Positions 35,461 to 47,660 of a stretch of 64,000 nucleotides of DNA are shown here, in pieces. Source of the DNA: Hofstenia miamia (Eukaryota > Xenacoelomorpha > Acoela). A program made the position numbers and the translations under genes. The stretch lies in the NCBI GenBank assembly GCA_004352715.1, contig SCFE01000013.1, positions 413,183 through 477,182 on the forward strand, read 5' to 3'. The notes below the pieces were generated by a model, which was not told where the DNA came from, ran no database searches, and saw only the letters and a program-made list of their open reading frames with translations. Numbering within the stretch: the stretch's first letter is position 1; each line of letters begins with the position of its first letter.

Positions 35461-35481
35461 AGAGTCCTGTCACAGTCACCA
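35461..35481 (-). promoter_or_regulatory. primer-binding site, tRNA-Arg-like
   Basis: On the element strand TGGTGACTGTGACAGGACTC starts directly at the inner edge of the 5' LTR. It begins TGG, complementary to a tRNA CCA end, and from memory resembles the complement of eukaryotic tRNA-Arg 3' ends with two C-to-T changes at CpG sites. Drosophila mdg1/412-type elements use tRNA-Arg. Confidence 0.5.
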
Positions 35482-35810
35482 TCTATTACATTATATTTAT
35501 ATCAAAATTTGTAAAGCAATTAAACACCTGACAAGTACCTGTTAGTTGACATTGTTGACAATTTTCCTGCTATTTCTTTGTCTGCTGATAATTATGTGAC
35601 ATTGGCATTAATTAGCATACATGAGATTGTCTCTTGATTTTTGTCAAACTATTTGCCAATATATTTAATTTCAAAAACTGCACTTATAAAATTGTACAAA
35701 TAATCAAAAGAATAATAACCGTGTGTTTTCATTTGATTAGTTATTTATTACATTACTAGTCTTAGTCATGTCCATTTTTCTCTCCTTTTGACCAACACAT
35801 GGATTATGCC
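35482..35810 (-). repeat. truncated 5' LTR (family A) of gypsy copy 2
   Basis: About 329 bp equal to the outer U3 part of the 23701-24992 LTR, including ACAGGTACTT (plus 35533-35542) and TATAAATA (plus 35494-35501). Everything downstream of the TATA box up to the primer site is missing, and the outermost bases are replaced by a Tc1-like fragment at 35811. Confidence 0.75.
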
Positions 35811-35815
35811 CCATC

Positions 35816-36463
35816 ATGCCACCTCTTACTGGCATTGGTACAGGTAATCATATACTTGCATTTGCTGAAGAAGGCTTAACTCAGAAAATTATTGCACAAC
35901 AAGTTGGCATCACATGTGCAACAGTTAATCAGATCCTGGAACAGCATTAGGACACAGGAAGTTTGGATCCAGGAAGGTCCTCTGGTTGTCCATGCATCAG
36001 TAATGCATGAGAAGACCATGTACTTGGTCATTTGGCAGGTCAGCATTATCAATGATTAGTGGTGTCAGGACACTAATGTCCAAGTGTATAGAAAGACTGT
36101 GAATAATACACTGATCCAGATAGGATACAGGGCTTGTCAGTGTGCTGTTAAGCCAAAATTGACTGTAAGACACAAATGTGATCAATTGGCTTGGGCTAGG
36201 CAGTACCGAAACCTGACTGTGCAACACTGGCTGCATGTGGTATATGGTGACGAGTCCAGGTTTGTACTCTATCCAGTAGATGGCAAGCAATGCATTTGGC
36301 AAAGGACAGGCGAATGTCTCCTCGACCAGTGTGTGCACAATCAAGTTGCTGGAGGAGGTGGATCAGTGCATGTATGGGGTGCCTTCTGTGCAACTGGAAA
36401 AAGAGAACTGGTCATTCTGGATCAGAATGTGACAGGTGCAGTGTACAAGCAAATTTTGGATTG
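35816..36463 (+). pseudogene. Tc1-like transposase fragment
   Basis: A short frame (35816-35950) gives a helix-turn-helix, LTQKIIAQQVGITCATVNQI, followed by a degraded linker with stops. Then 36084-36463 reads HWLHVVYGDESRFVLYPVDG, GGGGSVHVWGAF and KRELVILDQNVTGAVYKQIL. DESRF contains the first catalytic Asp of the DDE domain. The protein stops before the segment with the second Asp and the Glu. No terminal inverted repeats were found. In the family, the enzyme cuts and pastes into TA sites. Confidence 0.75.
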
Positions 36464-36469
36464 ATACTT

Positions 36470-38093
36470 GTGGTAACCAATCAGTAAATGTATTTAGCAT
36501 ACTTGTGCTCCAATTGTGCTTTGTCGGTGTAAAAGCGCAATTTTTAATTTTTTCCTAAATTTTTTGCAATTGTTTTCTACTCTAATCCCATTTTCTAAAT
36601 CATTCGAAATATTAGAGACAGTTTGATTAAGACAAGGACAGGAAATGCTGCTACAAATACATTTATGTAATTATGTATTTGACCTTTAAGCAATTAGCAA
36701 GAAAAAACTTTGATTTCCAACCAAATTTATGCTTAAATATAATTGCTGCTGCATGGAATTTTATTTGATATAGATGGAACAATGTATTATTCAGTGACAT
36801 GATCAATATTACATGCAAAATTTAATGTTTTCAATTAAAAGTTTTTGATAATAAATAGCGACTTTTTGTATTAAAATTGACAAATATAAATGAAACATAG
36901 TGCAATTGTGATAAAGAAAATGCATGCAAAGTTGAACGTGAACTTGTCCTAAATTTTTTAGGTGTCATAAGTATCTAACGCCAGAAGCCGTTTTTGTATC
37001 ATTTTTAGGAGAAAATTATCAAATTTTAAATTTTTGTCAATATTAATCCTTAATATATAACATCTTAAAAGATAATTATATCATGTTGATCATTTTTTTA
37101 CAGAATTGGAGAAAATAAAATGATTTGGTTTTTTTCAATATTGATTTGTAATTGATTGCATATGAAATAGCTAGAAAGATTTTCAGTATCACTTTGTAAA
37201 TGTATCGCGGCCCTGTGCATCATTGTCTGTATTAATGAGCAGTAGTGTCAAACCTGGGGGGTTAGGGAGCTTTGTTGTCAATCTAATATATTATATAACG
37301 AATTGCTAAGTTATTTTTATTATAATTACTGTTAGTAATTCACAAATGAGATTTAAGATCAATGATTTGCTGAAATTTCATATATACAATAAATACAATG
37401 TTTCAATATTTCTTTCTGTAACCAAGTAAAAGCTATTTGCAAACTGAAATTTTGCTGAATTTTAAGGTATTTTAGAGCGTTTTTTCCTATCGCTTATTTG
37501 AGACCTGAGTAAACTTAATACCACATCAAACTGAATTTTACACTATATTATTTATAAATTGGTAATTGTGATTAAATACTCAATCGAATTTTTAGTTACA
37601 GGTAACACATCTAATTGAGTTGCCATTTTTATAACGCATTGCGTTCAGTACTCTCTTATAAAATCTGTGTCTAAATTACAATTTTGGTAAAATTGAAGCA
37701 TTTTGATTGTTTTGATCCATAAACTATACATTGGTTTAATTGGCTAGTACATGTATTATCTTGTTTAGCAAACATATCACTGATAAATTAAAATGTCCTA
37801 GTTACTTCAATCGAGAATGTCACAATAACTAGGTATTGTGACATCCACACTTCAATAGACTTTAAAAGAGCAAGGTGTGGGTTCATATTAACGCACACTA
37901 CGAAATTAAGCATAATCATTGAAATTGCATCCTACATTTGTATTTATTGATTGTTTCACGAAATCAAAATAGATTATTTCGAGGTTTGTGCTAATGATCA
38001 CCGCACCTCGAATGAGAAATCAACCGTCTCACCACTCTCAGTTAATTCCCCACCAAGCAAACATTGATAAAATTAGAAAAACTTTTTCAAGTT
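36470..38093. other. AT-rich intergenic, no gene recognised
   Basis: Roughly 1.6 kb without coding pattern, repeat edge or RNA gene. A short GGGGGGTTAGGGAG stretch at about 37255 is the only compositional oddity. Confidence 0.4.
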
Positions 38094-38097
38094 CTAC

Positions 38098-40144
38098 TGT
38101 AGCATAATCCAAAGCATAATGCTGCTAAAGGAAGAGAAGGATGGATGATTAGTCAGAATTAAGATTGAATAATTATTTAGTGATTAAATACAATTTAGAT
38201 TTNNNNNNNNNNNNNNNNNNNNNNNNNNNNNNNNNNNNNNNNNNNNNNNNNNNNNNNNNNNNNNNNNNNNNNNNNNNNNNNNNNNNNNNNNNNNNNNNNN
38301 NNNNNNNNNNNNNNNNNNNNNNNNNNNNNNNNNNNNNNNNNNNNNNNNNNNNNNNNNNNNNNNNNNNNNNNNNNNNNNNNNNNNNNNNNNNNNNNNNNNN
38401 NNNNNNNNNNNNNNNNNNNNNNNNNNNNNNNNNNNNNNNNNNNNNNNNNNNNNNNNNNNNNNNNNNNNNNNNNNNNNNNNNNNNNNNNNNNNNNNNNNNN
38501 NNNNNNNNNNNNNNNNNNNNNNNNNNNNNNNNNNNNNNNNNNNNNNNNNNNNNNNNNNNNNNNNNNNNNNNNNNNNNNNNNNNNNNNNNNNNNNNNNNNN
38601 NNNNNNNNNNNNNNNNNNNNNNNNNNNNNNNNNNNNNNNNNNNNNNNNNNNNNNNNNNNNNNNNNNNNNNNNNNNNNNNNNNNNNNNNNNNNNNNNNNNN
38701 NNNNNNNNNNNNNNNNNNNNNNNNNNNNNNNNNNNNNNNNNNNNNNNNNNNNNNNNNNNNNNNNNNNNNNNNNNNNNNNNNNNNNNNNNNNNNNNNNNNN
38801 NNNNNNNNNNNNNNNNNNNNNNNNNNNNNNNNNNNNNNNNNNNNNNNNNNNNNNNNNNNNNNNNNNNNNNNNNNNNNNNNNNNNNNNNNNNNNNNNNNNN
38901 NNNNNNNNNNNNNNNNNNNNNNNNNNNNNNNNNNNNNNNNNNNNNNNNNNNNNNNNNNNNNNNNNNNNNNNNNNNNNNNNNNNNNNNNNNNNNNNNNNNN
39001 NNNNNNNNNNNNNNNNNNNNNNNNNNNNNNNNNNNNNNNNNNNNNNNNNNNNNNNNNNNNNNNNNNNNNNNNNNNNNNNNNNNNNNNNNNNNNNNNNNNN
39101 NNNNNNNNNNNNNNNNNNNNNNNNNNNNNNNNNNNNNNNNNNNNNNNNNNNNNNNNNNNNNNNNNNNNNNNNNNNNNNNNNNNNNNNNNNNNNNNNNNNN
39201 NNATAACACTTCCATTATTTTTAGCCATTTTGGCAGATGATAAAATTAAAATTCAAATGACAGGTACTTTTTGAATTTAACTATAAATAGAGTGAAAATC
39301 AATTTGGAAACTGTTGAAGTAAATTCTTCAAAAATCTTATCTTTAGATTTCTTTCAGTTTGCTTATTACTAAATCATGTCAAGCTAAACCGTAGATGCAT
39401 TAGTAGTGGCTTGGACACACATCGGGAGTGATTCGAGGGGCCTTGATCCAAGCCATGAACCTGCATTTATGTTAGGGGTATGAATAGGAGTTTTTCTCCA
39501 TTTAGCTGACTATCGATTCATTCATTTGCATGTATTAAAAAATTGATTTTCAGAGATAAGGCTAGTTAGCCTGCCGTAGGTTATATTTATATTACATTAT
39601 CTTGACTAGTTAGGTGACCTATAAATAGACTGATAAATAGACCAATCATGTATTGTTATTTAAATGTAAGGTAGGAAGCTGCAAGTTACTATTTACTTTG
39701 TTTATCTATTTTAATTAAAGCCAATAGTTTTTAGTAATGGCGGAAGTAATATTTATTAAGCGGCTAGTAACAATGCCAGGTTGGGAAGTACAAAATTACA
39801 CATTACAAATTGAGTTTAAGTCAGTTATATCCAGCCTTGAGGGTTGCACTGAGTTAGGATAGGGAACACATAAGTTACGTCGTTGAGGTGAGACTTGGAG
39901 CTACTCGATCAACAACGGAGGCACGCAAATGTGGATTGATTCGGAGATCGGAGTGGTAAAATCACGGAAGGAAACTGCGACGATGTTATACCTAAATAGT
40001 ATTTGAAATTAATATAAGTTAGTAACAATGTATATCCTGTCAGAGTGAAGCATTGATACCAGTACATCCCTACCCGCATCTAACAGAAAATAATAATTTA
40101 AAAGAATAATTAACTATCTGTTAAAGCCTGGTAGCAGATGCTAC
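38098..40144 (+). mobile_element. solo LTR (family B), plus orientation, with N gap
   Basis: Begins TGTAGCATAATCC and ends AGCAGATGCTAC. CTAC occurs on both sides (38094-38097, 40145-40148), fitting a 4-bp duplication, although the terminal A of the usual CA end is missing. ACAGGTACTT (39260-39269) and TATAAATA (39282-39289) align with the 30008 copy. The N run 38203-39202 is exactly 1000 and, compared with the 1135-bp reference, should hide only about 90 bp. Confidence 0.75.
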
Positions 40145-40148
40145 CTAC

Positions 40149-40830
40149 ATGTACATACATTGGCTGTGGTAAGCTAAAACAAATATTGGAAGTGGGCTTT
40201 ATTCTAATTTATTAGACTATGTTAGTAGCTGAAGCAGTTATTAGTAGTAAACCAGACAAGCTCACAATGTGTCGTGTGCACAACACGCAGCCCTGGTTGA
40301 ACGTGTTTATGAGCCTAAAAAGGGGATCATCAATGCTAGACAAAAGCTGTGGAATATGAGCATTAGCTTATTAATGTTTATCGCCAACAAGAAACATAGT
40401 TTCTTATAGTCCGCCTTAATAATGGCTGCATACAGTTATGTGGGTCGCAGAGATAGAATCGGATCGGATTGGATGTTCATTTTGAGAAACTTCGGATCTG
40501 TTTTGGATCTAAAAGTTTTTAAAACTTATGTATTTTACATTTTATAAATTACGCACATTTTTACATTGAATCCCTAATTAATAATCTCAATCTAAGTGAG
40601 ATTTTGTAATTGAATTTCATTGCTCATGTAACAGGTTCGTCGTCATTCTTTCCAACAAATTAGCAAATTGGTGACCAATACTTCAATCTGAAAATGCGAC
40701 TCATGTTAGCGATCACGTGATGATAAAATAGCAAAGCAACCAAATATATTTGTTTTTACATAGTTGCAAATGGAAGAGCAGAATTCTGAAAACTATTCTC
40801 TCTAATATGTATTTCAAAGAAAAAGCACAC

Positions 40831-40869
<39 letters not shown>

Positions 40870-42360
40870 CCTTGGNNNNNNNNNNNNNNNNNNNNNNNNN
40901 NNNNNNNNNNNNNNNNNNNNNNNNNNNNNNNNNNNNNNNNNNNNNNNNNNNNNNNNNNNNNNNNNNNNNNNNNNNNNNNNNNNNNNNNNNNNNNNNNNNN
41001 NNNNNNNNNNNNNNNNNNNAGAGAGAGAGAGAGAGAGAGAATACCTTGGCAGTGCAAAATGTAAAAATACTAATATATTTTGGGATGCTCTTCAATCAAA
41101 AAATCTCATTTAAATATGTAGTCTAAGCAACTTGCAAAGCCAAGATCAACTTAGTACTCAGAAGATTTGTCATTATTATAATCACTAATAGAAAAATGTT
41201 TATGGAACTATATCGTCGACATACTATTAATAGGGTGTGAATTTATTTAATGTTGCTGCTATATAATTCAAAATTTTTGATCCAATTTAGGATCAAATTT
41301 CAGTAAAATTCAAAATTTATATTTAAATCTCAAATTTTGTTTGAAAAATTAATTTTTCTATCACGGATTTTAATACACTCTACAACAATTTTTTTAATGT
41401 CTTGCAATATAAATTTTGGAATCGTTCTTTAATTTGCCATTATTTGCGCTATTCTTGTTTTCATTGCTTTAGCTTCAATTTTGAAGTAAATTTATCTTGT
41501 TTCAAACAACTTCAATTCATAATGACATTGCAAAGTGGTTATTTTTGAATTTTGACATAAAAAATTAATACGGGAGGTAATACTATAAGAAACTCTACTA
41601 TTTAAACTCTATAAATATACATGTATTATGATTATAGTTATTGATGACAATTTTAGGACATCAATTATTACAAAGCTTACTAATAAGTTGATTTGCATTC
41701 ATTCAATCAAAATGCTTCATCATTTATCGCATCAAAACTCCACCTGAGCATAAATTTCTGTATGCAGCTATTCTTAATAACAAAGCGTGTTCTAAATTGC
41801 ATTATATGCAACGCAAATCTTTTGTTGAAGGATGCAAAAGTAATGGTGATAATAAGCACGTGCATTGATCAAAAGAAAACTATACACCAATATATTGTTT
41901 TCCAAAATAATTATATGAAAGGTAGAGATGGATCAATGCTTCGCCAAACAAGATTTGGGGTTCGTACTTATTTGATTGGTTTAATTCTATATACAATGTT
42001 TGTTATTGATTTTGAGAAAGAACAGCTAAGTCTTCACTTGGATGCTCCTACAGACAGAAATTATTCATCCAGTTGATCAAGTTTGCTCTTTCAATTTTTT
42101 GCACAGCCACAACACTTATCAAATGACATTGCATCACTTGAAGAATGCCAAGTAATTTGTTATAATGTTTTTAGTAAATTGGATGCTGTCCAAACGTTTC
42201 TGTTCAGTGTGCATATTGATGAAACATGCATCATATTACTTGATTTCAATGGATAACAACTTTTTGTCAGCATCGAATTTAAGAAGGTACATGTACACGT
42301 GTTTAATTCAAAAGGCGGCCATTACAACAAATCAAGCATTACATGCTCTACACCAATGGA
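40149..42360. other. intergenic with GA microsatellite and gap
   Basis: A (GA)n tract lies at 40837-40866 and 41020-41040 around an N gap (40876-41019). The same AGAGAATACCTTGG follows the repeat on both sides of the gap, so the gap may be an artefact of a collapsed repeat. An open stretch of 127 residues at 41693-42076 (plus) has no family resemblance and may be chance or a relic. Confidence 0.4.
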
Positions 42361-42365
42361 GGATA

Positions 42366-43715
42366 CAGAGGGGGCCGTGGGGGCCCAGCGCCCCCTATAA
42401 AATAAGAAAAATTCATTAAAATTGTACTAAAACAATTACAAAGAAAATTCCTTAATACCGTCAAATGGAGGGAATAAGAATAATTTTTTAAGTTTTTTAC
42501 AAAGATCTGGAACATGTAAAATGTATTTCATTGAATTTTACACTATAATGGGTCCTATGGATCCTGAAATTTCATTTCAATAAACATCCCTTTTGGATGG
42601 GGATGAATGGGAACACATGATTTCTGTGAGTTATTTTAATTTAAGCATAAAATTTTAAATTATTTTGCATTTAAAAATAGTTAAATTAGATTAGCATAGC
42701 TAAGGCTACCCATTGGCACATAAACTTATAGTGATTAATTTATTGACAAAAGAACAATATACTATATTAAGAATAGCATGAGTAATAATTAAATAAAATT
42801 TTCTCCTTGTCTACAATTTCTATCTCTCAACACTGTTCCTACTTACCCCATTTGATAATCAATAGGGTTTATCAAATTTTTTGTACTCAAATTCAACACC
42901 CTGCACCAACTCCAAAGATCGCAAAACAAATTTTTTTATTTTTAGGATTTCTAGATTTTAGCAAGAGCTTTAAATTTGTGTATTGAGTGATTTTCTTTAA
43001 TTTTATCAACATATTTAGCAACATTGATTGAAATTGAGACTAATCACACATTCATACAATTAGGTAAAAATTTTGCAATTTACTTAATCTCGCCTCAATT
43101 ACACCGCTCACTGAAAAGTTTCTAAAACAACTTTGTGGTTTAATCACTGACAAAAGCATACCAACTATTCCATAACCTACAACTGGATAAGATGCCAACT
43201 TAGCTTCTCCTTGTTACAAAACATGATCCTCTGCATTCGTTGAACTAGACAACACCATGCAAATTCAAAGCTTGAAGTTGATCACCACTTAGGTGGAGCC
43301 AGCCACTACCTCAAGTGACACTGACAGTTCTTATTTGAAACTGATTTATTTTAATTCTGTTCCAAAATACATAACCCTGACTGAATATTTATTTGATCAG
43401 ACTTTTTTTGCTAGAACATTTACCTGGGGGGCTATGGGTGGGCAAGGCGATTTGATCCACCTTGAAAATCAAATATTAAATATCAAGGCAATACTAATTT
43501 AATACTCTAATTTTAAATTAGATAATCAGAGTCATGAACTTCTGTAATTAATTGTTACGTTTTTTATATTTTATTTAGCATTGAGTTCCCCCAAAATGAT
43601 GAGCAAAATTAATCATGTATCAGTGTAATATTTGTTGAAAATGAAAAATCTAAAAATATTACACTTTTATATTTAGTGTGGTCCACCCTGCACATAATGC
43701 CACACGCCGCCACTG
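42366..43715. mobile_element. possible non-autonomous hAT-type element
   Basis: The left edge CAGAGGGGGC and the right edge (reverse complement CAGTGGCGGC) resemble hAT-like ends. A GGGGGC/GCCCCC hairpin with a CCAGC loop lies at 42379-42395. No 8-bp duplication is visible and the interior is uninformative AT-rich DNA, so this is weak. Confidence 0.2.
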
Positions 43716-43837
43716 ATTTACATGGACGTCTGATAACACTAAAAAGGCTTACGTTGAAGTGACTACCATAAACAGAGAGGAAAACAAAGAGTGAAGAAAA
43801 CAATACGTCGAAAGAATTAGCTATTTCACGCAACAAA

Positions 43838-44297
43838 ACAAAGTTATCATTTGGATGGACGAAACGAGCATCAATTTGTTTGTAAATGAACACAGGCGCA
43901 AGCTAGAAAGGGAGCGAGAACAGTGAAGATCTTGCTGTCATGTCGGGGATCTAATATGCATTTCATTGGAGCCATCTCCCCATTTCAACTTATCAAATTG
44001 AGTAGGCATTGTGGTGCCTTCAAGTCTGGAGCTGGGAAAGTGCGGGTAACTGACATTTTATCAAACCTGCCTCATGGTTTGACACCAGATAACATAGTGT
44101 TGGTTATAGATAATGCTCCATATCATTCAAAGATTGAGGAGTGTCAGGACATCTTCCCTGGACTTATTGTGCAGAGGTTTGGACCATATTCTCCGATGTT
44201 AAATCCAATCAAGAATATCTGGAGCAAGTTGAGAAGCATTATCAAGAGAGAAATGGTGGTACCAAATATCAGTGGAAATAACATTGGCGAGCAATAA
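43838..44297 (+). pseudogene. Tc1/mariner-IS630-type transposase, C-terminal part
   Basis: Reading from about 43840 gives VIIWMDETSINLFVNEHRRK (first catalytic Asp, family pattern DETxxNL), a frame change near 43925, then SNMHFIGAISPF, DNIVLVIDNAPYH (second Asp) and FGPYSPMLNPIKNIWSKL. The final acidic residue expected in the NPIE segment is Lys here, so the catalytic triad is incomplete. The last 124 codons (43923-44297) are open. No N-terminal HTH or terminal repeats are recognised upstream. Confidence 0.7.
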
Positions 44298-44299
44298 TT

Positions 44300-45480
44300 G
44301 GTCTTTGTGGTCATATACAGGAATGAATAACTGCATAATGCTGTATGAACAAAAAATAAAATTTTTATATCGGCATAATTTTCTATCAGTAAAAGAAATT
44401 TGATCAATATCAAATGGAAATTGATGACATTTTGAATATGAAATGGCTGAAATTCAACATAGAAAAGGATCATTATCAAGTGGAAATCAAGCAAATTGAG
44501 TTGAAAATATCGCTAAGACAATTAGAAATATCTTAAAATAGCTTGGAAATGGATGAATGATAAATGGAAATACCTTAATATGACATATAAATGTCCGATT
44601 ATGAGCTTGAAATGGTGTAGTAGATATTCCTAGGTTTCTTTCAAAAATGGCGCTCATATATTCTTTTAGGAAACTTTCCGTCAGATGGTCTCGAGGCCCA
44701 ATTTGGTGGGCTTCGACAGCTTAGCTGTGGTAAATATTATATTGGTTACAATAAACTTGAAGCCTTGCGGTATTACGTGCTTAATATTTTTTGTTGCTTA
44801 CCTTGAGTTGTTAATATTGGGATATTATATATTTTTCATTAGGTTTTATTCAAAAACTGAAAACTTCTCCAGGCTATTGATAAATTTGTATTTATACAAA
44901 GAATGTATATATATTTTGATGATTTTTTTCACTAATTTAATACAAAAATATTATTTGGGAAAAGTATGGAGATGATAAAAACATTAATTACAATTGTATT
45001 AATAGATAATTTAAAAATAATTATTCAGTTGCTGTCACATTGATGACGATGTGAAATGTAAAGTAGAACCTGCATGCTGCAATTCTGAACTAGTTGAAAG
45101 TGATTATGATGAAATTGGCATGGTATGACTTAAGCAAAATACACTAAATTCTAATGAACTTGCAATAGTTTTTTAGATTACTGACGACATTATTTTTAAA
45201 AATGGACTTGCAATAGAGAAATAGTAGAATAATTTGTATCCTGTCAAGTGAAATTACAGAAATTGACAACCTTTGCAATATCCTTCAAGTGAATTGTATA
45301 ATTTTTTTTAACTATGCTATTCTTATTATCGTTTTTCTGATATCAAATTTCAACAAAGTTAAGATAGTGCTTTGAACGTATTTATGATCATGTTTGTTCT
45401 TAAAATTGAAAACATTAACAAGTTGTACTACGGCAAGAAATCCAATTAACGTCAAGCATGCTCTGCCATATATATATATG
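44300..45480. other. AT-rich intergenic, no gene recognised
   Basis: AAATGGAAAT-type motifs recur loosely at 44410-44580, without a fixed period. Nothing else is supported. Confidence 0.4.
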
Positions 45481-45481
45481 T

Positions 45482-45551
45482 TAGGGCCTTGCGAGTACTC
45501 GAAATTCGAGTCGAGTTAGAGTACTCGAACATATATATATATATATATATA
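45482..45551 (+). repeat. truncated hAT-MITE end running into a TA microsatellite
   Basis: TAGGGCCTTGCGAGTACTCG matches the left end of the MITE at 45789 and then runs into (AT)n and the N gap 45552-45746. It is probably a second copy truncated by, or interrupted by, the microsatellite. Confidence 0.5.
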
Positions 45552-45788
45552 NNNNNNNNNNNNNNNNNNNNNNNNNNNNNNNNNNNNNNNNNNNNNNNNN
45601 NNNNNNNNNNNNNNNNNNNNNNNNNNNNNNNNNNNNNNNNNNNNNNNNNNNNNNNNNNNNNNNNNNNNNNNNNNNNNNNNNNNNNNNNNNNNNNNNNNNN
45701 NNNNNNNNNNNNNNNNNNNNNNNNNNNNNNNNNNNNNNNNNNNNNNATATATATATAATATATATATATACGAATATTAAACATACAA

Positions 45789-46427
45789 CTAGGGCACTGC
45801 GAGTACTCTAAATTTCGAACCTACATGACTCGAAATTTAAATATTTACAGATTTCGAGTCGTGTCGAGTTAACTTGAGTTTTGTTGATTTGGTATTTAAT
45901 AGTACCGTGAATGTTTGTTTAGTTGAAAATAATAATATTTTTCTATTTGATGAAACTTTCTACAAAAATTTCTTTCAGAGTCATTTAGGTTGAGCCATAT
46001 TGTCTATTGAATAATCATTACTAACCATCAAGATGTTAGAATATTTTAATATTGTGTTGGTAGCTTTTCCATGCTGATTGGATTGGTTTGATTTTTTTTA
46101 AATAATGAGTTTTATTTTTTAATAGGTATTACTTTCCCAAATTCAATACCCTTAGCATTGATCTATATCTATTTTACAATCATGATCAATTACAGGTTTT
46201 TAGTTAATCACAAATGTAACTGCTAGAATTTATTTTTTCATTGTTGGAAAACGGTTATTTATTGGTGACCTTAAAATAATGATGCTGGTAGCTTTTATGC
46301 GTGTGGACAAGACTTGAAATTTGAAATCCCACTTGACTCGAGGCAACACCCGATTGGCCTCGAATTTTAGGAAACTGACTCGACTCGATTCAACCCAAGC
46401 AAAAAAATACCGGTTCGCTGGGCCCTA
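45789..46427. mobile_element. hAT-type MITE, 639 bp
   Basis: Starts TAGGGCACTGCGAGTACTC and ends GCTGGGCCCTA. The outer TAGGGC repeats are inverted, and ACTCGA/TCGAGT motifs fill the subterminal regions. Eight-bp flanks CATACAAC (45781-45788) and CATATAAC (46428-46435) match at 7 of 8, the target-duplication length of hAT elements. There is no coding capacity. Confidence 0.65.
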
Positions 46428-46799
46428 CATATAACATATATCAGCTCTAATAAAAAATATAAATATTATTTGAAAGAATATTATCATATATTTTGAAAAT
46501 GTAGATTAATTTAATACACTGCGTTTATGTACTAACCTTATTGAGTGTTCGAAATGAAGTGAAATACTTAAGGCGCTACTTATGAATGAAGTAGAACTTA
46601 TATAAATGAATTAATTAAAATGACTGCAAACAACTCCACTTTGTTGAAATTGGAATTATAGCAATTTGAATTTTTGCAATTTTACGACTTATGTTAATTG
46701 GTTTTATGAAAAATATTGTATCATTTGAGATGTATAAAGACGTGAATTAAACATTCAATCAAAAGACGCTGCGCATTCAGTCTTTGATTTTTAGACAGA
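46428..46799. other. AT-rich spacer, no gene recognised
   Basis: No coding or repeat structure seen between the MITE and the Tc1-like fragment. Confidence 0.35.
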
Positions 46800-47222
46800 A
46801 ATGTAATACCTACCCGTCCACGAGAAGAAAAACTCCCTCACACCATAATGGATGGAGAATGTTCACAGTGGGACAACATGCCGCGCATTGTGTCTTTCAC
46901 CACTAGGACGATGAACTCTTACATTGCGAATCCCAAATTGTTCATATGACAATTCAGCCGATCACATAACTCTAGCCCAGTCAACAACAGACCAATAGAG
47001 ATGATTGCGTGACAATTCTAGACTATTCTTTTTAATTGTTTGGGGCATCGAGGCTTTTTTGATGCTCTGTATGACTTTAAACCAGCAGAACGAAAACGAT
47101 TTTGGAACAGCTCTAACTGAGAGAACAACGTGGTATGCCAGTAAATCCCTCTGAATATAGGCGGAAGTCTTCTTTGGGTTAGCAGTTTTCCCTGACTGTT
47201 GTTTTCTTTTGCCCTCCGACAT
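46800..47222 (-). pseudogene. Tc1-like transposase fragment, minus strand
   Basis: The 86-codon stretch 46962-47222 reads KKASMPQTIKKNSLELSRNH and WSVVDWARVM before a stop. It then continues to about 46800 as WSAELSYEQFGIRNVRVHR. The order 'Kxxlxlsxxhxxwxxxdwxxvxwsxe' is that of Tc1 family proteins up to the first catalytic position; the expected Asp of the DE pair is Ala. The C-terminal two thirds of the protein are missing. Confidence 0.55.
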
Positions 47223-47624
47223 AACGATATTTTTAAATTTTTAAACTGTTTGTTCTTTTGAATGGATTAATGCACACCTGTCCTGGAACAGCTTAAAAGT
47301 TCAGCTATTTCTCGTTCTGTTTTTTTCAAACTGGCAATAGGTTGTATTTTCTACATGCTTAGTAGGTGCTTAGATGTGATTAGCACGTCCCATGATGGCA
47401 AACTGAAATGTCAATTTGTATGTAAATCAATGGCTTAAATATCTATTAGCTAAAACGTATATTTGATACTTCTAGCTGTAATTTAATTTTTTCTTCCGCA
47501 TGTTCTCTGATTTGTTATTATAGATAACGTCAAAACCTTAAATTACTTGATTATTGCTACCCCAATTGGCTTTAGATGTAGAAAATTTGCTAAAATTGCT
47601 TTGGTCTTATTCTGCATGCCACGA

Positions 47625-47625
<1 letters not shown>

Positions 47626-47660
<35 letters not shown>

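Larger units (their letters stand above)
23701..35810 (-). mobile_element. Ty3/gypsy LTR retrotransposon, copy 2, decayed
   Basis: Minus-strand element with the same gene order as copy 1 but a more complete gag-protease end. From high to low coordinates it has a truncated 5' LTR (35482-35810), a primer-binding-like site, gag with zinc knuckle, protease motif, RT/RNase H, integrase, QLKG tail, third coding-like region, purine-rich tract and full 3' LTR (23701-24992). It carries two solo LTRs of another family (27615-28737, 30008-31142). A single n at 33171 hides about 270 bp relative to copy 1. A Tc1-like fragment abuts the outer end of the 5' LTR, so no target duplication can be seen. Confidence 0.85.

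Noticed and set aside
41693-42076. 127-residue open frame as a gene
   Set aside because: No domain, no neighbouring exons, Ile/Asn/Lys-rich as expected for AT-rich DNA; kept only as a note.
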